A stretch of 64,000 bases of DNA from CAWCKS01 sp963763485 (lineage in GTDB: Bacteria > Pseudomonadota > Alphaproteobacteria > Rhizobiales > Xanthobacteraceae). Where the stretch lies: NCBI GenBank assembly GCA_963763485.1, contig CAVXOW010000007.1, positions 186,001 through 250,000 on the forward strand. The letters run 5' to 3'. The notes under the pieces were generated by a model. The model saw only the letters and a program-made list of their open reading frames with translations, did no database searches and was not told the DNA's origin. Below are positions 31,549 to 40,440 of this stretch, piece by piece. The first letter of the stretch is position 1. Each line of letters opens with the position of its first letter. The position numbers were made by a program, and so were the translations under genes.

Positions 31549-32885
31549 AGACCGAATTCTCGCTTGCGCAGCTCGCCGACCCCGACATCCGCGAGGCCGA
31601 CAAGATTTTGCGGGCCTGCGTCCATTGCGGCTTCTGCACCGCGACCTGCCCGACCTATGTGCTGCTCGGTGACGAGCTCGATAGTCCGCGTGGCCGCATC
31701 TACCTGATCAAGGAGATGCTGGAGAAGGACGAGAAACCGACCGCCGAGGTCGTCAAGCACATCGACCGCTGCCTGTCCTGCCTTGCCTGCATGACCACCT
31801 GTCCGTCGGGCGTCCACTACATGCATCTGGTCGATCAGGCCCGAGTGCGGATCGAGCAGCAATATGCCCGGCCGCTGTCCGATCGGCTGTTGCGGCGTGT
31901 GCTCGCGATCGTCCTGCCCAGCCCGGGACTGCTTCGGTTGAGCCTCATCTTCGCGCGGCTCGGGCGGTTCGTCGCGGGCGCTCTGCCGGGATTGCCCGAT
32001 GCATCGGAAAATCCTTCTTTCCTTAGTAAAATCAAGGCAATGTTGGCGCTGGCGCCGCGCCGTCTGCCGTCATCCGGCGAACCTGCGGGGCGCGTTCACG
32101 CCGCCGTGGGCGAACGTCGCGGTCGCGTCGCGCTGCTGCAAGGATGTGCGCAACGGGTGCTGGCGCCTGACATCAACGCGGCGGCGATCTCGTTGCTGAC
32201 TCGTCACGGCATCGAAGTCGTTCTTGCCGAAGGCGAGCAGTGCTGCGGCTCACTGACACACCACCTCGGCCAGGATAACATCGCCCTGAAGGCTGCCCGC
32301 GCCAATATCGACGTCTGGGTCCGGGAGGCAGATCGCGGCGAGCTCGACGCCATTCTCGTGACCACGTCGGGCTGTGGCACAACCATCAAGGACTATGGCT
32401 ACATGCTGCGCGATGACAAGGCCTACGCGCACAAGGCGGCGCGTGTCTCAGTGCTGGCAAAGGACATCAGCGAATATATCGCAGAGCTCGACCTGTCGTT
32501 TCCGACGCAGCGCAGTGACGTCGTGGTCGCGTATCATTCGGCGTGTTCGTTGCAGCACGGGCAGAAAATCACTACACTTCCGAAAGAATTGCTTTTCAAA
32601 AGTGGTTTCGTGGTGAAAGATATCCCCGAGAGTCATTTGTGCTGTGGCTCGGCAGGAACGTACAACATTCTGCAGCCGCAGCTGGCGGGGAGGCTGCGCG
32701 ACCGAAAGGTCTCGAACGTCGAAGCGGTGAAGCCTGACGTGATCGCAGCCGGCAACATCGGGTGTCTCGTGCAGATCGAGCAGGGCTTGCGTGAACGCGG
32801 CAACGTCGTCCCGGTCTTGCACACCATCGCGTTGGTCGACTGGGCGACCGGCGGGCCACGACCCGATGCGATGAGGTCGCATTGA
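31545..32885 (+). CDS. glcF: Glycolate oxidase iron-sulphur subunit
   Basis: A 446-residue protein with two [4Fe-4S] motifs, CVHCGFCTATCP (about 24-35) and CLSCLACMTTCP (about 75-86), followed by two CCG-type cysteine-rich repeats (EQCCGSL, LCCGSAG) as in heterodisulfide-reductase-like subunits. It starts at GTG 31545 overlapping glcE, so the two are translationally coupled. It passes electrons from the flavin subunits to the quinone pool at the inner membrane. Confidence 0.92.
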   Translation: MKTEFSLAQLADPDIREADKILRACVHCGFCTATCPTYVLLGDELDSPRGRIYLIKEMLEKDEKPTAEVVKHIDRCLSCLACMTTCPSGVHYMHLVDQARVRIEQQYARPLSDRLLRRVLAIVLPSPGLLRLSLIFARLGRFVAGALPGLPDASENPSFLSKIKAMLALAPRRLPSSGEPAGRVHAAVGERRGRVALLQGCAQRVLAPDINAAAISLLTRHGIEVVLAEGEQCCGSLTHHLGQDNIALKAARANIDVWVREADRGELDAILVTTSGCGTTIKDYGYMLRDDKAYAHKAARVSVLAKDISEYIAELDLSFPTQRSDVVVAYHSACSLQHGQKITTLPKELLFKSGFVVKDIPESHLCCGSAGTYNILQPQLAGRLRDRKVSNVEAVKPDVIAAGNIGCLVQIEQGLRERGNVVPVLHTIALVDWATGGPRPDAMRSH

Positions 32886-32992
32886 CCAGGACAGACGACA
32901 GAACGAGATCCGGTTGATCGAAGCCAGGGGCTAACGGGCTTACGCGAGTTGCAACGCCGACAAATCTGGAATGGGGCAACAGGAGGACCATG

Positions 32993-33289
32993 ATGGCTAA
33001 GAAGGCAAAGAAGGCGAAGAAAGCAAAGAAGGCGAAAAAAGCGAAGAAGGGCAAAAAAGCCAAGAAGGTAGCAGCGAAGAAATCCGCCAAGAAGTCTGCA
33101 AAGAAGACGGCCAAGAAGGTTGCAAAGAAGGCAGCGAAGAAGAGTGCGAAGAAGCCGGCCAAGAGGGCCGCAAGAAAACCGGCAGCTCCGAAACCAGCGG
33201 CGCCGATGATGATCGAGCCGGCCCCTGCGCCGGCACCGACGCCCTCGTGGTCGAGCGGTGGTGATGGCAGTTCAAGCGAACAGTCCTGA
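32993..33289 (+). CDS. Histone H1-like lysine/alanine-rich DNA-binding protein
   Basis: About 98 residues. After MAKKAKK the chain is a run of (A/S)KK units to about residue 60, then an Ala/Pro-rich linker and an acidic-free Ser/Gly tail (PSWSSGGDGSSSEQS). It resembles the C-terminal arm of histone H1 and bacterial H1-like proteins that compact DNA. aggagg at 32981-32986 sits six bases before this ATG, so I prefer it to ATG 32990. The coding sequence is itself a near-repeat of aagaaggc. Confidence 0.82.
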   Translation: MAKKAKKAKKAKKAKKAKKGKKAKKVAAKKSAKKSAKKTAKKVAKKAAKKSAKKPAKRAARKPAAPKPAAPMMIEPAPAPAPTPSWSSGGDGSSSEQS

Positions 33290-33328
33290 TCGCAGGCTGT
33301 TCGCCTAAGCGCTGCTAGCGGCGACTTG

Positions 33329-33380
33329 CTTCCGAAGCTCGCGGCGTCTCGCCGCTAACTTCGGAAGCCAAGAATTTTTG
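33329..33380 (+). terminator. Long hairpin with T tract after the H1-like gene
   Basis: Arms gcttccgaagctcgcggcg (33329-33347) and cgccgctaacttcggaagc (33351-33369) pair over 19 positions with three mismatches around a three-base loop, with ttttt at 33376-33380 seven bases later. It is a likely terminator. The rest of 33290-33793 holds a TTG-started minus-strand frame (33305-33595) with no recognisable domain, which I do not call as a gene. Confidence 0.6.
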
Positions 33381-33793
33381 AGCTTCGCATCCGGCCAGCC
33401 GATCGCGATGACGTCGAGGTCGGGGCTCCAAGGAGCTTGTGGCCGTGCCACGGTATTGGCCGCAACAGTGGCATGGGGGCCGTGCGCCCAGATCGCCAAG
33501 AACTCGCAAGAGGGCCAAATCAGATCAAGGCGTTGTCCACAGCGAAGCAGCAAGAGTCTGATCTGCCGGTCCCCGAGCTCGGGTCTCTTGGCCAAAATAG
33601 TGGCCTAGATGCCACAGGTTCCAACAACATTCGGCAAAACCGGTCAAACGCCTAAAAAGGCGGCAGCTGCTCGCCCTTTTGGCTTTGCCAGGTGTCATCA
33701 GCCGAAGCAAATTGTCGCACATCACGTGCGGCTGAGGGACCAATCTGACGTGGGTTCAGAACGGGCTGCACCGAAGGATCAATGGGGATCAAA

Positions 33794-34840
33794 ATGAAGA
33801 AATTTGTAATGTCAGTCGCGGCGGTGTTGGCGCTCACGGGGGCGGCGACCGCGGCCGATATGCCGGTGAAGGCCGTCAAGGCCCCGCCGCCGGTCGTTGT
33901 GTCGCCATGGGATATTGCGTTCGGCGCGGCCCTGATGAACGACTACGTGTTCCGCGGCGTGACGCAGTCCAATCACCAGCCTTCGGTCGCCGGCTATTTT
34001 GAGGGCCGCTACAATTTCAACAACTCCTTGCAGGCCTACCTCGGCACATCGGGCGAGAGCATTTCGTTCGCGAACCGTGCGGCGGCGGAGATTGATATCT
34101 ACGGCGGTCTTCGCCCTACCTTTGGCGCCTGGGCATTCGACTTCGGCGGCTGGGCCTACCTGTATCCGGGCGGCACCTGCTTCAACCCGAACGCGTTTCC
34201 TGGCAGCGGAGTTCCGGGCTCGGGCTTTGACTGCGTCGCCAACAACTTTCTTCCGGTCAACGGCAACGTCATCAAGCGCGACAACAACTTCTTCGAGTTC
34301 TACGGCAAGGTCGTGTGGACCATCAACGACATGTTGGCGTTGGGTGCCAACGAGTACTACTCGCCGAAGTTCAGCAACGGCAGCTTCGCCGGCTTCCTGA
34401 ACTCGGGGGCTTGGGGCAACTACTTGTCGGGTACCGCGAAGTTCACCGCGCCGCCAGCCTGGTTCGGCACGAGCGGCGTCGGCATGTACGTCTCGGGTGA
34501 GTTTGGCAGGCAGTGGCTGGGAACCTCGGATTCCTTCTATGGCACCACGCCGGGCGGTTTCCTCCCGTCGATCTATCCGAACGGCATCCCGTACAAGAGC
34601 TACAACACCTGGAATGCCGGTCTCGGCTTTACCTGGAAGGTGTTCACTCTTGATCTGCGCTACTCCGACACCGATCTCTCGAAGGCTGATTGTAACGCCT
34701 TCACTAGCGATTGGAGCGCGCCAACAGGAACGGCAGCCAACGCCAACTTGATCAATCCCTTCGGCGCCCCCTCCAAGTGGTGCGGTGCGGCTGGCGTTGC
34801 CAAGCTGTCGGTCGACACCACTCTGAATGCGCTGAAGTAA
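33794..34840 (+). CDS. Outer-membrane beta-barrel protein (TIGR02001-like)
   Basis: A 348-residue protein with a signal peptide (MKKFVMSVAAVLALTGAATA, cleavage before ADMPVK). The mature N-terminus KAPPPVVVSPWDIAFGAALMNDYVFRGVTQSNHQPSVAGYFEGRYNF matches the TIGR02001 family of alphaproteobacterial outer-membrane proteins. Alternating aromatic and polar residues, many Gly and Asn, and few charged residues suit a beta barrel. It may be a porin or channel. A strong terminator follows. Confidence 0.8.
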   Translation: MKKFVMSVAAVLALTGAATAADMPVKAVKAPPPVVVSPWDIAFGAALMNDYVFRGVTQSNHQPSVAGYFEGRYNFNNSLQAYLGTSGESISFANRAAAEIDIYGGLRPTFGAWAFDFGGWAYLYPGGTCFNPNAFPGSGVPGSGFDCVANNFLPVNGNVIKRDNNFFEFYGKVVWTINDMLALGANEYYSPKFSNGSFAGFLNSGAWGNYLSGTAKFTAPPAWFGTSGVGMYVSGEFGRQWLGTSDSFYGTTPGGFLPSIYPNGIPYKSYNTWNAGLGFTWKVFTLDLRYSDTDLSKADCNAFTSDWSAPTGTAANANLINPFGAPSKWCGAAGVAKLSVDTTLNALK

Positions 34841-34861
34841 ATTCTTCTCCAGTTTGCTGCT

Positions 34862-34894
34862 AACGGGCGGCGGAGCAATCCGCCGCCCGTTTTG
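34862..34894 (+). terminator. Rho-independent terminator
   Basis: A perfect 12-bp stem aacgggcggcgg (34862-34873) / ccgccgcccgtt (34880-34891), loop agcaat, then tt and further T-rich sequence. It ends the outer-membrane protein transcript. The rest of 34895-35110 shows nothing recognisable. Confidence 0.85.
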
Positions 34895-35110
34895 TATTTG
34901 CGGGCCGACGATCCGCCCGGATCCTGAGGCAAGGTACAAAGCTTCAGGCGAGCGCACCTTTCGTTATTCAAAGACCTGCCATGGGAATTCATTGTCGTGC
35001 CGGTGCTGGTGGGCGGGAGCACTGGCGTGGTTTGCGTTCGGCTGGCAGCACGGGCCGGGCGGCCGCTGCACGTGCGCGGTCCGACCGCCTGGAACCGCTG
35101 TCAGGCCCGG

Positions 35111-36855
35111 CTATGACGCAGCCGCGCCAACCTGGTCCGTCAGCGCAAAGCCTTCGCCATCGCGTGCCAAAGTAACGCTGCGGCTGTGAAACGCGCGCAG
35201 CGTCGCGCGGTGGCCGATCGACACAATCGTCGATGATGCGAGTTGCTTTTCCAGCAGCATATAGAGCGCCGCCTCGGAGGGTTCGTCGAGCGACGCGGTC
35301 GCCTCGTCAAGAAACAGGTATTGCGGCTTGCGCAGCAGCGCGCGCGCGATGCCGAGCCGCTGCTGCTCGCCGAGCGACAGCATCCGGTTCCAGTGGCTTT
35401 CCTCGTTCAGCCGCGGCGCCAGCGCGGGCAGGCCTACGGCGGCCACGACGTCGCGGATCGCAGCGTCGGTATAGTCTTCACCAGTTTGCGGATAGGCGAC
35501 GGCGTCCTTCAGGGTCGCGACCGGGAAATACGGCCGCTGCGGCAGCATCATGAAGGTTGCTTGAGCGGCACCGTGACAGTGCCTTGGCCGAACGGCCAGA
35601 TGCCTGCAATGGCGCGGAACAGGGTGGACTTGCCGGCGCCAGAGGGGCCGGTGACCAGCACCCGCTCGTTGCCCTCCACAATGAAGGCGTTCACGCTCAC
35701 CAGCGGCTGGCCCCCGGGCAGACGCACGAGAAGATCGCGGATCGCAATTTCGTTCTTGCCGACCTGCGGCGATATCTTGATCGTATTCGGCCCGCGCGGC
35801 AGCGTCTCGGCCGCCTCTATCGCCGCTTCGAAGCCGTCGAGGCGATCTAGCACGGCGCGCCAATCCGCAATGGTCCGGTAGCTCGTCACAAAGAACGACA
35901 TGGCGCTTTGCACGCTGCCGAATGCGGAGGCCGTCTGCATCATGCCGCCAAGCTGCATCTTGTCGGCGAAATAGGCCGGCGCAGTCAGGATGAAAGGAAA
36001 CACCACCGCCGCCTGGCCATAGGATGCGGTGAACAGGGTGATCCACTTCGTCCGCTGCATAATTTGCATCCAGTTGTCGACCACGTTCCGGAAGCGATGA
36101 AGGAGTTGTCCGCGCTCGGCCGCTTCACCGCTGAGCAGTGCGATCTGTTCGGAGTTCTCGCGCACCCGGACCAGATTGAAGCGGAAGTCGGCCTCGAAGC
36201 GCTGTTGCTGGAAGTTCAGGTTGATCAGCGGGCTGCCGATCCAGTGCGTTATCGCTGTGCCGAATACCGAATAGACAAGAGCGCCCCAGACCAAATAGCC
36301 CGGGAAGGTGTAGTCGGTGCCGAACACATGCAACGGTGCGGCGGCAGATAGACCCCACAAGATGAAGGTGAACGAAACCAGGCTGACGATCGAGCTCAAC
36401 AGGCCGACGCCAAGTGTCAGCGTGCCCTCTACAAACTGTTTGATATCATCGGCAATGCGCTGATCGGGATTGTCGGCGGCGTCGCCGACAAGCTGCATGC
36501 GATAGTGATTGGCGTCATGCAGCCACTGGCCGAGATAGCGTGTCGTCATCCAGCGCCGCCACCGAATTTGCAGCCATTGATTGAGGTAAAGCTGATAGAC
36601 CGCGAGCGCGATGAAAATCAGCGCAAGCACGCAATAATAGCCGAGCTCGTAAACGAACGTATCCCAATTGTGCTCCTGCAGCGCGTTGTAGAAGCGGTTG
36701 TTCCATTGATTGAACAATACGCTGAGCCCGACAAGCGCAAGCTCGATGCCGATCACTGAAGCAAGCAGTACGCCTCCAGCCCACTTGTCGTCCGAGCGGA
36801 AGTACGGTGACGCAATGCGCCATACGATCGCGAGCGTCGAGCTGAAATTCTTCAA
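35111..36855 (-). pseudogene. SbmA/BacA-type ABC transporter (permease-ATPase fusion), frameshifted
   Basis: An ABC exporter/importer half-molecule of the SbmA/BacA (YddA, COG4178) class. The first frame (36855-35548) encodes an N-terminal membrane domain (LASVIGIELALVGLSVLFNQWNNRFYNALQEHNWDTF, WRRWMTTRYL) and Walker A VTGPSGAGKST, then stops at QPS. The second frame continues with MMLPQRPYFPVATLKDAVAYP, signature LSLGEQQRLGIARALL, Walker B YLFLDEATASLD and the switch histidine IGHR, and stops at 35111. A single missing base near 35560-35570 breaks it. If real, the ATPase lacks its signature and cannot work. These transporters import peptides and affect very-long-chain fatty acid modification. 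Confidence 0.85.
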
Positions 36856-37157
36856 GGGATGATGTCTCCTGGGAACAGATCAGCGGTCAGAAAACGACCG
36901 CGGGTGCACTGCACATTTCGACGAAAGTCGCTGGCTTCGGATGGCAGGGTCACCTTGTCGATTTGATGACATCGACCCTACCATGGTGATCAGGGGCAAT
37001 GGCGCCGGGTCGATCAATTTGTCGGGACAAATCTCCGGCCATGCCGGCGATTTTCGCTCGAATCCACGTTCTTCAATTGATCGACCCTACGCCGACGCGC
37101 AGGGCGTTCCACGCCCGTCCTGCGCGTAAATAACGGCGTGGGGGGAAGGGACGCTCA
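36856..37157. other. Divergent intergenic region between ABC gene and lactate permease
   Basis: 302 bases. I see one small hairpin (gggcg-ttcca-cgccc, about 37097-37111) and no clear operator, repeat or RNA gene. It must hold the promoters of both flanking genes. Confidence 0.5.
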
Positions 37158-38822
37158 ATGTGGAACCAGGTCTATAATCCGTTCGGCAACTCAACGTTGT
37201 CGACCATCGCCGCCGCGCTGCCGGTGGTCACGCTGCTTGTTCTGATTGCGACCAACCGGGTCAAGGCGCATATCGCGGCGGTGATCGCGCTGATCGTCGC
37301 CAACCTGGTCGCGATATTGCTGTTCACCATGCCCGTCGGGCTCTCGATCCGCGCCACCATCCTCGGTGCGGTCAGCGGCTTCTTTCCGATCGGCTGGATC
37401 GTGCTCAATGTCATCTTCATGTACCAGCTGACCCTGGCGTCGGGGCGCTTCGAGAAATTGCAGCAGGCGGTCGGCGGCGTCACCGCCGACCGGCGATTGC
37501 AGCTGCTGCTCATCGCATTTTCGTTCGGCGCTTTCTTCGAGGGCGCGTCCGGTTTTGGCACACCGGTGGCGATCACCGGCGCGATCCTGATCGGCCTCGG
37601 CTTCTCGCCGCTCGCCGCGTCGGGTCTGTCGCTGATCGCGAACACGGCGCCGGTCGCTTACGGTGCGCTCGGCACGCCGATTCAGGGACTCGCATCGGTC
37701 ACCGGGCTCGATCCTTACGTCCTTGGCGCCATGGTCGGCCGGCAGCTGCCGTTCTTCTCGGTACTGGTCCCGTTCTGGGTGGTGTGGGCCTTCGCCGGCT
37801 GGAAGGGCATGAAGGAGATCTGGCCCGCCATCCTGGTCACCGGCATCTCGTTTGCGGTCCCGCAATTCCTGATCTCGAACTACGTCAATCCATGGATCGT
37901 CGACATCGGTGCGTCGCTGATCTCGATGGCATGCCTGATCGGCTTTCTGCAGATCTGGCGGCCGCGCGAGCTGTGGCTTTCGCCGGCGTTGCGCGGCCGT
38001 GATGATTCGGCGGCCTCGGCGCCCGCCGCAAAGACTGTCAGCACCGAACCGCTCAGTGTGGCGGAGCTGTTCACGACGCTGCTGCCCTGGATCATTCTCT
38101 GCGCGGTCTTGCTGATATGGGGCACCGGCTGGTTCAAGAACGCGGTCAATCCGATCTTCAGCTGGAACTACGATGTTCCCGGCCTCGACAAGGCGATCGC
38201 GAAAGTTGCGCCGGTGGTGCCGCAACCGACGCCGGAGCGCGCGCAGTTTCTGTTCCAGTACCTGTCGTTCACCGGGTCGGGCATGCTGATTGCCGCGATC
38301 ATCTCCGGCTTCATCATGGGGCTGTCGCCGGGCAAGATCGTTGCGACCTATGGCAAGACCATCCGGCTGTGCGCCTATTCGCTGATCACGATCTCGGCGA
38401 TGCTGGCGATCGGCACCTTGACGCGGTTGTCGGGCATCGATGCGACGCTGGGCCTCGCTTTCGCGGCCACTGGAGTGCTCTATCCCTTCTTTGGCACGCT
38501 GCTCGGCTGGCTTGGCGTGGCGCTGACCGGATCGGATACCGCCTCCAACATCCTGTTCGGCAATCTGCAGAAGATCACGTCCGAGCAGCTCGGCCTGTCG
38601 CCGATCCTGATGGGCGCGGCGAACTCGTCGGGCGGCGTGATGGGCAAGATGATCGACGCGCAATCGATCGTGGTCGCATCAACCGCGACCGAATGGTTCG
38701 GGCACGAGGGCACCATCCTGCGCTTCGTGTTCAAGCACTCGATCATCCTCGCGTGCCTGGTCGGCATCCTCGTGATGCTGCAGGCCCACGTCTACCCGTT
38801 CACCGAAATGGTGCTGAAGTAG
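37158..38822 (+). CDS. lldP: L-lactate / glycolate permease (LctP family)
   Basis: A 554-residue transporter with about 13 helices. Family hallmarks are FEGASGFGTPVAITGAILIGLGF, NTAPVAYGALGTPIQGLASVTGLD, and GSDTASNILFGNLQKITSEQLGLSP with AANSSGGVMGKMIDAQSIVVA. It imports lactate or glycolate with protons. Its position near glcE-glcF (5 kb upstream) makes glycolate a good guess, but the family does not tell the two apart by motif. A strong terminator follows. Confidence 0.92.
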   Translation: MWNQVYNPFGNSTLSTIAAALPVVTLLVLIATNRVKAHIAAVIALIVANLVAILLFTMPVGLSIRATILGAVSGFFPIGWIVLNVIFMYQLTLASGRFEKLQQAVGGVTADRRLQLLLIAFSFGAFFEGASGFGTPVAITGAILIGLGFSPLAASGLSLIANTAPVAYGALGTPIQGLASVTGLDPYVLGAMVGRQLPFFSVLVPFWVVWAFAGWKGMKEIWPAILVTGISFAVPQFLISNYVNPWIVDIGASLISMACLIGFLQIWRPRELWLSPALRGRDDSAASAPAAKTVSTEPLSVAELFTTLLPWIILCAVLLIWGTGWFKNAVNPIFSWNYDVPGLDKAIAKVAPVVPQPTPERAQFLFQYLSFTGSGMLIAAIISGFIMGLSPGKIVATYGKTIRLCAYSLITISAMLAIGTLTRLSGIDATLGLAFAATGVLYPFFGTLLGWLGVALTGSDTASNILFGNLQKITSEQLGLSPILMGAANSSGGVMGKMIDAQSIVVASTATEWFGHEGTILRFVFKHSIILACLVGILVMLQAHVYPFTEMVLK

Positions 38823-38844
38823 CGCTTGCAGTCGTGGCGCAAAC

Positions 38845-38876
38845 AATCCCCGCGAGGACGCTCGCGGGGATTCTTC
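38845..38876 (+). terminator. Rho-independent terminator
   Basis: A perfect 12-bp stem aatccccgcgag (38845-38856) / ctcgcggggatt (38861-38872), loop gacg, then a T-rich tail (cttctt). Confidence 0.88.
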
Positions 38877-38888
38877 TTGCTGTCCGCG

Positions 38889-39765
38889 TCAGGCCGCAGG
38901 CGGCGTGCCGACATTTTCCTTGAAGAAGGCAAGCGTCCGTGACCACGCGAGATCGGCGGCCTCCTTGTTGAAGCGGGGACCTGCGGTGTCGTCGTTGAAG
39001 GCGTGATTGGCGCCTTCATAGAAGTAGATCGTGTACTTCTTGCCAGCGGCCTTCAGCGCCTCTTCCCATGCGGGAATGTTCGGGTTCACGAACGTGTCGA
39101 GCGCGCCGTAGTGCAGGAGTAGCGGCGCCTTGATGTCCTTGACCTTGTCCTTGTTCGCCGGGATTGGACCATAGTAGGCGACGCCGGCCGCAAGATCGGG
39201 ACTGTTCATGGCAAGCCGGTCGACGACGCCGCCGCCCCAGCAGAAGCCGACCGCGCCGGTCTTGCCAATCGAACTCGGGGTGCTTGTTCATGAAGCCGAT
39301 GGCCGCGACGCTCTGGGCGTCGGCTTGCGCGAGGTCGACCTTGCCGAACATCTCTCGCGCCTTGTCGTCATCATTGGGCGTTCCACCTTGCGCGGACAGA
39401 TAATCGGCGCCGAACGCGATAAACCCCTCGAGCGCCAGACGTCGCGTGACGTCCTTGATGTGCGGATTGAGACCGCGATTCTGGTGGATGACGAGAACGG
39501 CGGGCCGTTTCGCCTTGGTCTTGGGTCGCGAGAGATAGCCGGATAGTTTGCCGGCCGGCGTATCGATGGCGATCGTCTCCGAGACGAGGCGCGGATCGTC
39601 CTCGGCAACGATCGCCGCAAGCGCATAGTTGGGCTTCAGCGTCAGGTAGATCGAGCTTGCCGCAGCGGCTGATCCAGCCATCACCGTGAGCCGATCGAAG
39701 AAGTCCCGGCGGTTGATCCGGCCGTGAGTGAAGTTGTCGTAAAGGTCGATAATCTGCCTGTCCAT
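38889..39765 (-). pseudogene. Dienelactone hydrolase family protein, frameshifted
   Basis: The first frame, from ATG 39765 with AGGAG upstream, encodes a twin-arginine signal (RINRRDFFDRLTVMAGSAAAAS) and DLH blocks (PAVLVIHQNRGLNPHIKDVTRRLALEGFIAFGADYLSAQGG). It derails after NKHPE. The second frame resumes at SIGKTGAVGFCWGGG, with the nucleophile cysteine, then GALDTFVN and GANHAFNDD, the aspartate and histidine, and stops at 38889. One extra base in gaa (39271-39273) accounts for it; removing it restores an unbroken protein of about 290 residues. It would be a Tat-exported hydrolase. Confidence 0.85.
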
Positions 39766-40013
39766 CGAAGGGCTCCTCAAGCGGACGACGTCTTGCGTTT
39801 CGTTCTCTGACATGGTTTTTGTCGACGCTGATCGCCCGAACGACTGCGCCACAACATCTAACCAACACTTGACGGGGCGGGTTCTTTCCCCAGTTTTCCA
39901 TCGCGGCTTGTCGGCGAGAAGTCTCGACTTTTGCTTGAGGAGCCGCGTCACGAAAACATCATCATCATGATCATCATCAGCAGGGTCTTCAGCCCTACGG
40001 AGAGCGATTGATC

Positions 40014-40427
40014 GTGCGAAAATTCAAGTCACGGCGGTGGCCGCTCCTGGCGTTGGTCGCGGCGACAGCCGCGAGCTTTTTCGCGTCGCCAGTGCAGGCC
40101 GGGGATTTTCCATTCGGCATGGGGCTGACCCTCGACGCGGCGCCTATGCGCGGCTCGAAGCGCGTGCCGTCGATCGAGATCGGCGACAATGGTGAGGTCC
40201 AGCTCGATCTCTGGTGCAAGAGCGCGACCGGACAATTCTCGGTCGCCGGCGATTCAGTGGTGTTTGTCCCGGGGCAGGTAAAGGACAACAGCTGCCCGGC
40301 CGACCGCGCCGCCGCGGACGACAACCTGCTCGGCGCGCTATCGGAGGCGACAGCGTGGAAGCGCGAGGGCGACTGGCTGACATTTACCGGCCCGCGTCCG
40401 TTGCGCTTTCAGGTGCTGACCAACTAG
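40014..40427 (+). CDS. Small exported protein, META/HslJ-like
   Basis: About 137 residues from GTG 40014 (TTG 40008 also possible) behind GGAGAG. There is a signal peptide (RRWPLLALVAATAASFFASPVQA) and a mature domain with DNGEVQLDLWCKS and AWKREGDWLTFTGPRPLRFQ, which recalls META/HslJ domains. Two cysteines (LWCKS and DNSCPAD) may form a disulphide. Function unknown. It converges on the next gene with 13 bases between stops. Confidence 0.7.
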   Translation: MRKFKSRRWPLLALVAATAASFFASPVQAGDFPFGMGLTLDAAPMRGSKRVPSIEIGDNGEVQLDLWCKSATGQFSVAGDSVVFVPGQVKDNSCPADRAAADDNLLGALSEATAWKREGDWLTFTGPRPLRFQVLTN

Positions 40428-40440
40428 GGGGCGTTCGTCT

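Noticed and set aside
33305..33595. 96-codon minus-strand frame
   Set aside because: TTG start, no recognisable domain, and its 3' part coincides with the terminator hairpin of the H1-like gene.
37191..38663. 490-codon minus-strand frame
   Set aside because: Antisense of the lactate permease; composition Arg/Asp/Gln-rich as typical for shadow frames.
39955..39979. atc repeat (atcatcatcatgatcatcatc) as a CRISPR-like or operator repeat
   Set aside because: Simple trinucleotide low-complexity sequence with no spacer structure.
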